Positions 5,937 to 8,195 of a stretch of DNA of 8,195 nucleotides are shown one piece after another. The notes under the pieces are model-generated. The model had not been told where the DNA came from. It saw nothing but the letters and a program-made list of their open reading frames with translations, and did no database searches. The number at the start of each line of letters is the position of its first letter. Positions within the stretch are counted from its first letter, which is position 1. Source of the stretch: an uncultured Faecalibacterium sp. (GTDB lineage: Bacteria > Bacillota > Clostridia > Oscillospirales > Ruminococcaceae); NCBI GenBank assembly GCA_937917475.1, contig CALDNF010000082.1, positions 1-8,195 of the forward strand. Direction: 5' to 3'. The position numbers and the translations under genes were made by a program.

Positions 5937-6878
5937 TTACAGCTGGCTCTGGTACTCCTTGCGGTAGCCCTCGAGCTCTTTCTGGTTGCCATAGACGAAG
6001 TGACCATTTGCGATCTCTTCCCAGACCGGCTTATCCACACTGTAATCGTGGATGGAGGGGTCATAGACGAGAAGCTTCTTGTTCTTCTCAAGGCCCGGGT
6101 CAGGGATGGGAACAGCACTCAGCAGAGCCTTGGTGTAGGGGTGCAGCGGATGAAGGAACAGCTCTTCAGCCTCTGCCAGCTCCACGATACGTCCCTTGCT
6201 GATGACGGCGATGCGGTCCGAGATGAACCGGACCACCGACAGATCATGTGCAATGAACAGGTAAGTCAGGCCACGAGACTTCTTCATGTTGTTCAGCAGG
6301 TTCAGCACCTGTGCACGGATGGAGACGTCCAGTGCGGAGATGGGCTCATCGGCCACGATGAACTCAGGCTCCATGATGAGGGCACGGGCAATGCCGATAC
6401 GCTGCCGCTGGCCGCCGGAGAACTCGTGGGGGAAGCGGGATGCGAACTCGGGCAGCAGACCAACCTCGTGCAGGGCGTTCATGACCTTTTCGTGCAGGTC
6501 ATTCTGATCCTTGTAGAGGTGATGGTTCAGCAGACCCTCGGCCACGATATACTCGACCTTGGCACGCTCGTTCAGAGATGCCATGGGGTCCTGGAAGATC
6601 ATCTGGCACTTGCGGATGACTTCCTTATCCAGATCCTTGGAGATCTTTCCGTTGATCTTCTGGCCCTTGAAGAAGATGTCGCCGCCGGAGGTGGGGTTGA
6701 TGCGGCAGATGGCACGGCCAATGGTGGTCTTGCCGGAGCCGGACTCACCGACCAGCGAGAAGGTCTCGCCCTTATAGATGTCAAAATTGACATGGTCCAC
6801 TGCGACGAATTTCTTTTTGCCAGAGCCAAAGGTGATCTGAAGGTCTTTCAGCTCAATCAGCTTTTCACGTTCAGCCAT
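5937..6878 (-). CDS. oppF: Oligopeptide ABC importer ATPase OppF
   Basis: A 313-aa cytoplasmic ATPase that drives oligopeptide uptake together with OppD. Motifs are Walker A GESGSGKTT (44-52), Q-loop Gln96 in IFQDP, signature FSGGQ (153-157), Walker B IVADE with Asp177 and Glu178, and H-loop His211. The peptide-transporter C-terminal extension follows H-P-L-H-P-Y-T-K (243-250). It lacks the cysteine cluster of many OppF/DppF proteins and instead carries D-P-S-I-H-D-Y (273-279) and an N-G-H-F-V segment (291-295), as in Gram-positive OppF/AmiF. The start codon (6878-6876) lies inside the last codons of oppD, an 8-nt overlap, with GGGAGG on the minus strand (6895-6890) 11 nt before it. It is the last gene of the operon, followed by the hairpin at 5866-5905. 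Codon use is strongly biased, suggesting high expression. Confidence 0.92.
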   Translation of the reverse strand: MAEREKLIELKDLQITFGSGKKKFVAVDHVNFDIYKGETFSLVGESGSGKTTIGRAICRINPTSGGDIFFKGQKINGKISKDLDKEVIRKCQMIFQDPMASLNERAKVEYIVAEGLLNHHLYKDQNDLHEKVMNALHEVGLLPEFASRFPHEFSGGQRQRIGIARALIMEPEFIVADEPISALDVSIRAQVLNLLNNMKKSRGLTYLFIAHDLSVVRFISDRIAVISKGRIVELAEAEELFLHPLHPYTKALLSAVPIPDPGLEKNKKLLVYDPSIHDYSVDKPVWEEIANGHFVYGNQKELEGYRKEYQSQL

Positions 6879-7926
6879 TTAAGTTGGAACCTCCCATCTT
6901 TCCCATTTTTTCACGAAGGTTCTGGATGGAGTGGGGCCGCTCAATCTTGGGAGCCCGGGGGTCCAGATACCAGGTCTTGGCCGCATGGGTCTCGGACACC
7001 TGGAAGAACGGAGGTTCTGCCACGAAGTCGATGGCCAGTGCGTGCTTGTTGCGGGGTGCAAATGCATCGCCCTTGATCTCATTGAAGAGGTTCGGCGGGG
7101 TGCCGTCGATGGTGGGCAGAGCCTCACCCTTGACGCCCAGCTGAGGCAGAGCCTGCAGCAGAGCCCAGGTGTAGGGGTGCCATGCATCGTAGAAGATTTC
7201 CTCTACAGTGCCGTACTCAACGATCTGACCGGCGTACATAACGGCCACACGGTCTGCCACGTTTGCCACAACGCCCAAATCATGGGTGATGTAGATGACG
7301 GACATGCCCAGCTCCTTCTGGAGATCACGGATCAGCTGAAGGATCTGCGCCTGAATGGTAACATCCAGTGCGGTGGTGGGCTCGTCGCAGATCAGGATCT
7401 GAGGCCGACAGGCAGCAGCGATAGCGATAACGACACGCTGGCGCATACCGCCGGAGAACTCATGGGGGTACTGGTCGTACCGACGCTCCGGCTCAGGGAT
7501 GCCGACCTTGGCCAGCATCTCGATGGCAGCCTTCTTGGCAGCCTCGCCCTTCAGGCCCTGATGATGCTCGATGCTTTCCTGAATCTGCTTGCCGATTTTC
7601 TTCAGCGGGTTCAGGCTGGTCATGGGGTCCTGCATGACCATTGCGATTTTCTTGCCCCGGACGCCAAGCCAGTCCTTCTCGGTGAACTTGGTCATATCCC
7701 GGCCTTCATACATGATGGAGCCGCCGGTGATCTTGCCGTTGACATCCAGCATACCCACAAAGGTCTTGGTAAAGACGCTCTTGCCGGAGCCGGACTCGCC
7801 GACGATGGCCAGCGTCTCGCCCTCGTACAGGTCGAGGGAGCACTTGCGGATGGCGTTCAGCTTCTTGCCCCGCAGGCTAAAGGTGATCTCCACGTCTTTG
7901 GCAGAGATGATCGGTTGTCTATCCAT
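6871..7926 (-). CDS. oppD: Oligopeptide ABC importer ATPase OppD
   Basis: A 351-aa cytoplasmic ATPase, partner of OppF in the peptide importer. Motifs are Walker A GESGSGKS (43-50), Q-loop Gln99 in VMQDP, signature FSGGM (157-161), Walker B ILICDE with Asp181 and Glu182, and H-loop His215. The peptide-family region W-H-P-Y-T-W-A-L-L (249-257) is followed by an extension with G-D-A-F-A-P-R-N (286-293), where many homologues have cysteines in a CPF-x-PRC pattern; the Cys-free form and the T-H-A-A-K-T-W-Y-L-D segment (313-322) match streptococcal/lactococcal OppD/AmiE. The start at 7926 has GGGAGAG upstream on the minus strand and lies 24 nt after the oppC stop. All ATPase residues are intact. 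The peptide size range is set by the substrate-binding protein, which is not in the window. Confidence 0.92.
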   Translation of the reverse strand: MDRQPIISAKDVEITFSLRGKKLNAIRKCSLDLYEGETLAIVGESGSGKSVFTKTFVGMLDVNGKITGGSIMYEGRDMTKFTEKDWLGVRGKKIAMVMQDPMTSLNPLKKIGKQIQESIEHHQGLKGEAAKKAAIEMLAKVGIPEPERRYDQYPHEFSGGMRQRVVIAIAAACRPQILICDEPTTALDVTIQAQILQLIRDLQKELGMSVIYITHDLGVVANVADRVAVMYAGQIVEYGTVEEIFYDAWHPYTWALLQALPQLGVKGEALPTIDGTPPNLFNEIKGDAFAPRNKHALAIDFVAEPPFFQVSETHAAKTWYLDPRAPKIERPHSIQNLREKMGKMGGSNLNG

Positions 7927-7950
7927 TGTTTTCTATCTCTCCCATCTAAA

Positions 7951-8195
7951 TCAAACGTGGTTGCGAGGATCAGCCGCATCCGAGAACGCATTGCCCATGA
8001 TATAGAAGGAAATGGAGATGATGGACACGATGGATGCGGGGAAGATCAGCAGGTAGGGGTAATCGAGGAAGAAGCCGCGCACCTTGCTCAGGATCAGGCC
8101 CAGAGACGGGGTCTCGATGCCCAGACCGATGCCCAGATAGGACAGGGTGGACTCCAGGTTGATGGTGGCAGGGATGCTCAGCGCCATGCGCAGGA
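7951..8195 (-). CDS. oppC: Oligopeptide ABC importer permease OppC, C-terminal fragment (5' end outside window)
   Basis: The last ~81 residues of the inner-membrane permease OppC, cut by the right edge; the frame stays open beyond the ATG at 8187, which is internal. The visible part starts with the permease coupling-loop signature (L-R-M-A-L-S-I-P-A-T-I-N-L-E-S), continues with L-S-Y-L-G-I-G-L and the E-T-P-S-L-G stretch seen across OppC/DppC proteins, then one long hydrophobic helix (F-P-A-S-I-V-S-I-I-S-I-S-F) and the typical ending N-A-F-S-D-A-A-D-P-R. OppC pairs with OppB to form the peptide channel. Its stop is 24 nt before oppD, and no terminator lies between them, so it heads the visible part of one operon transcribed right to left. 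Confidence 0.9.
   Translation of the reverse strand, partial: LRMALSIPATINLESTLSYLGIGLGIETPSLGLILSKVRGFFLDYPYLLIFPASIVSIISISFYIMGNAFSDAADPRNHV

Noticed and set aside
6000..7076. Open frame of 358 codons on the plus strand
   Set aside because: It is the complement of oppF and the end of oppD, both of which have full ATPase motifs and tidy operon spacing.
5937..7926. Loss of the C-terminal cysteine cluster in OppD and OppF as a novelty
   Set aside because: The Cys-free form is the usual one in Gram-positive Opp/Ami ATPases, so it is a lineage feature.

Overview
The window looks like chromosomal DNA of a low-oxygen gut Clostridium-class bacterium (Oscillospiraceae/Ruminococcaceae). Faecalibacterium is my best guess. 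The reasons are a high-GC Firmicutes-style codon use, strong AG-rich ribosome binding sites, a Gram-positive AmiE/AmiF-like pair of oligopeptide ATPases without the cysteine cluster of Gram-negative homologues, and a FeoB-associated Cys-rich small protein. This placement is inference; no rRNA or other marker gene is present.

Layout, left to right. (1) Positions 1-524, + strand: the C-terminal end of the ferrous iron permease FeoB, then a 58-aa FeoB-associated membrane peptide with a glycine/cysteine-rich tail. A strong rho-independent terminator closes this unit (541-581). (2) Positions 635-4439, + strand: a three-gene operon with 4-nt stop/start overlaps. It holds a DtxR-fold winged-helix regulator that appears to have lost the family's metal ligands, then two half-size ABC exporters resembling CydD and CydC (thiol/cysteine export type). 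A second terminator follows (4457-4500). (3) Positions 4538-5771, + strand: a near-consensus sigma-A promoter with a 12-bp perfect palindrome just downstream of the expected transcription start, then two overlapping half-length ChrA-family (CHR) membrane proteins. (4) Positions 5866-5905: a long hairpin between converging operons, probably a shared terminator. (5) Positions 8195-5937, - strand: the distal end of an oligopeptide ABC importer operon in the order oppC (cut by the window edge), oppD, oppF.

How the parts work together. FeoB and its Cys-rich partner import Fe(II). The adjacent DtxR-like regulator probably controls its own operon, whose two ABC half-transporters should form one heterodimeric exporter. 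The two ChrA halves should assemble into one transporter. OppD and OppF are the two ATPases that drive peptide uptake through the OppB/OppC channel.

I see no CRISPR array, phage gene, insertion sequence, tRNA or rRNA. Most of the window is ordinary housekeeping and transport. The parts most worth a second look are the ligand-less DtxR-like regulator coupled to a CydDC-like exporter beside feo, the His in place of the Q-loop Gln in the first ABC protein, and the palindrome in the chrA leader.
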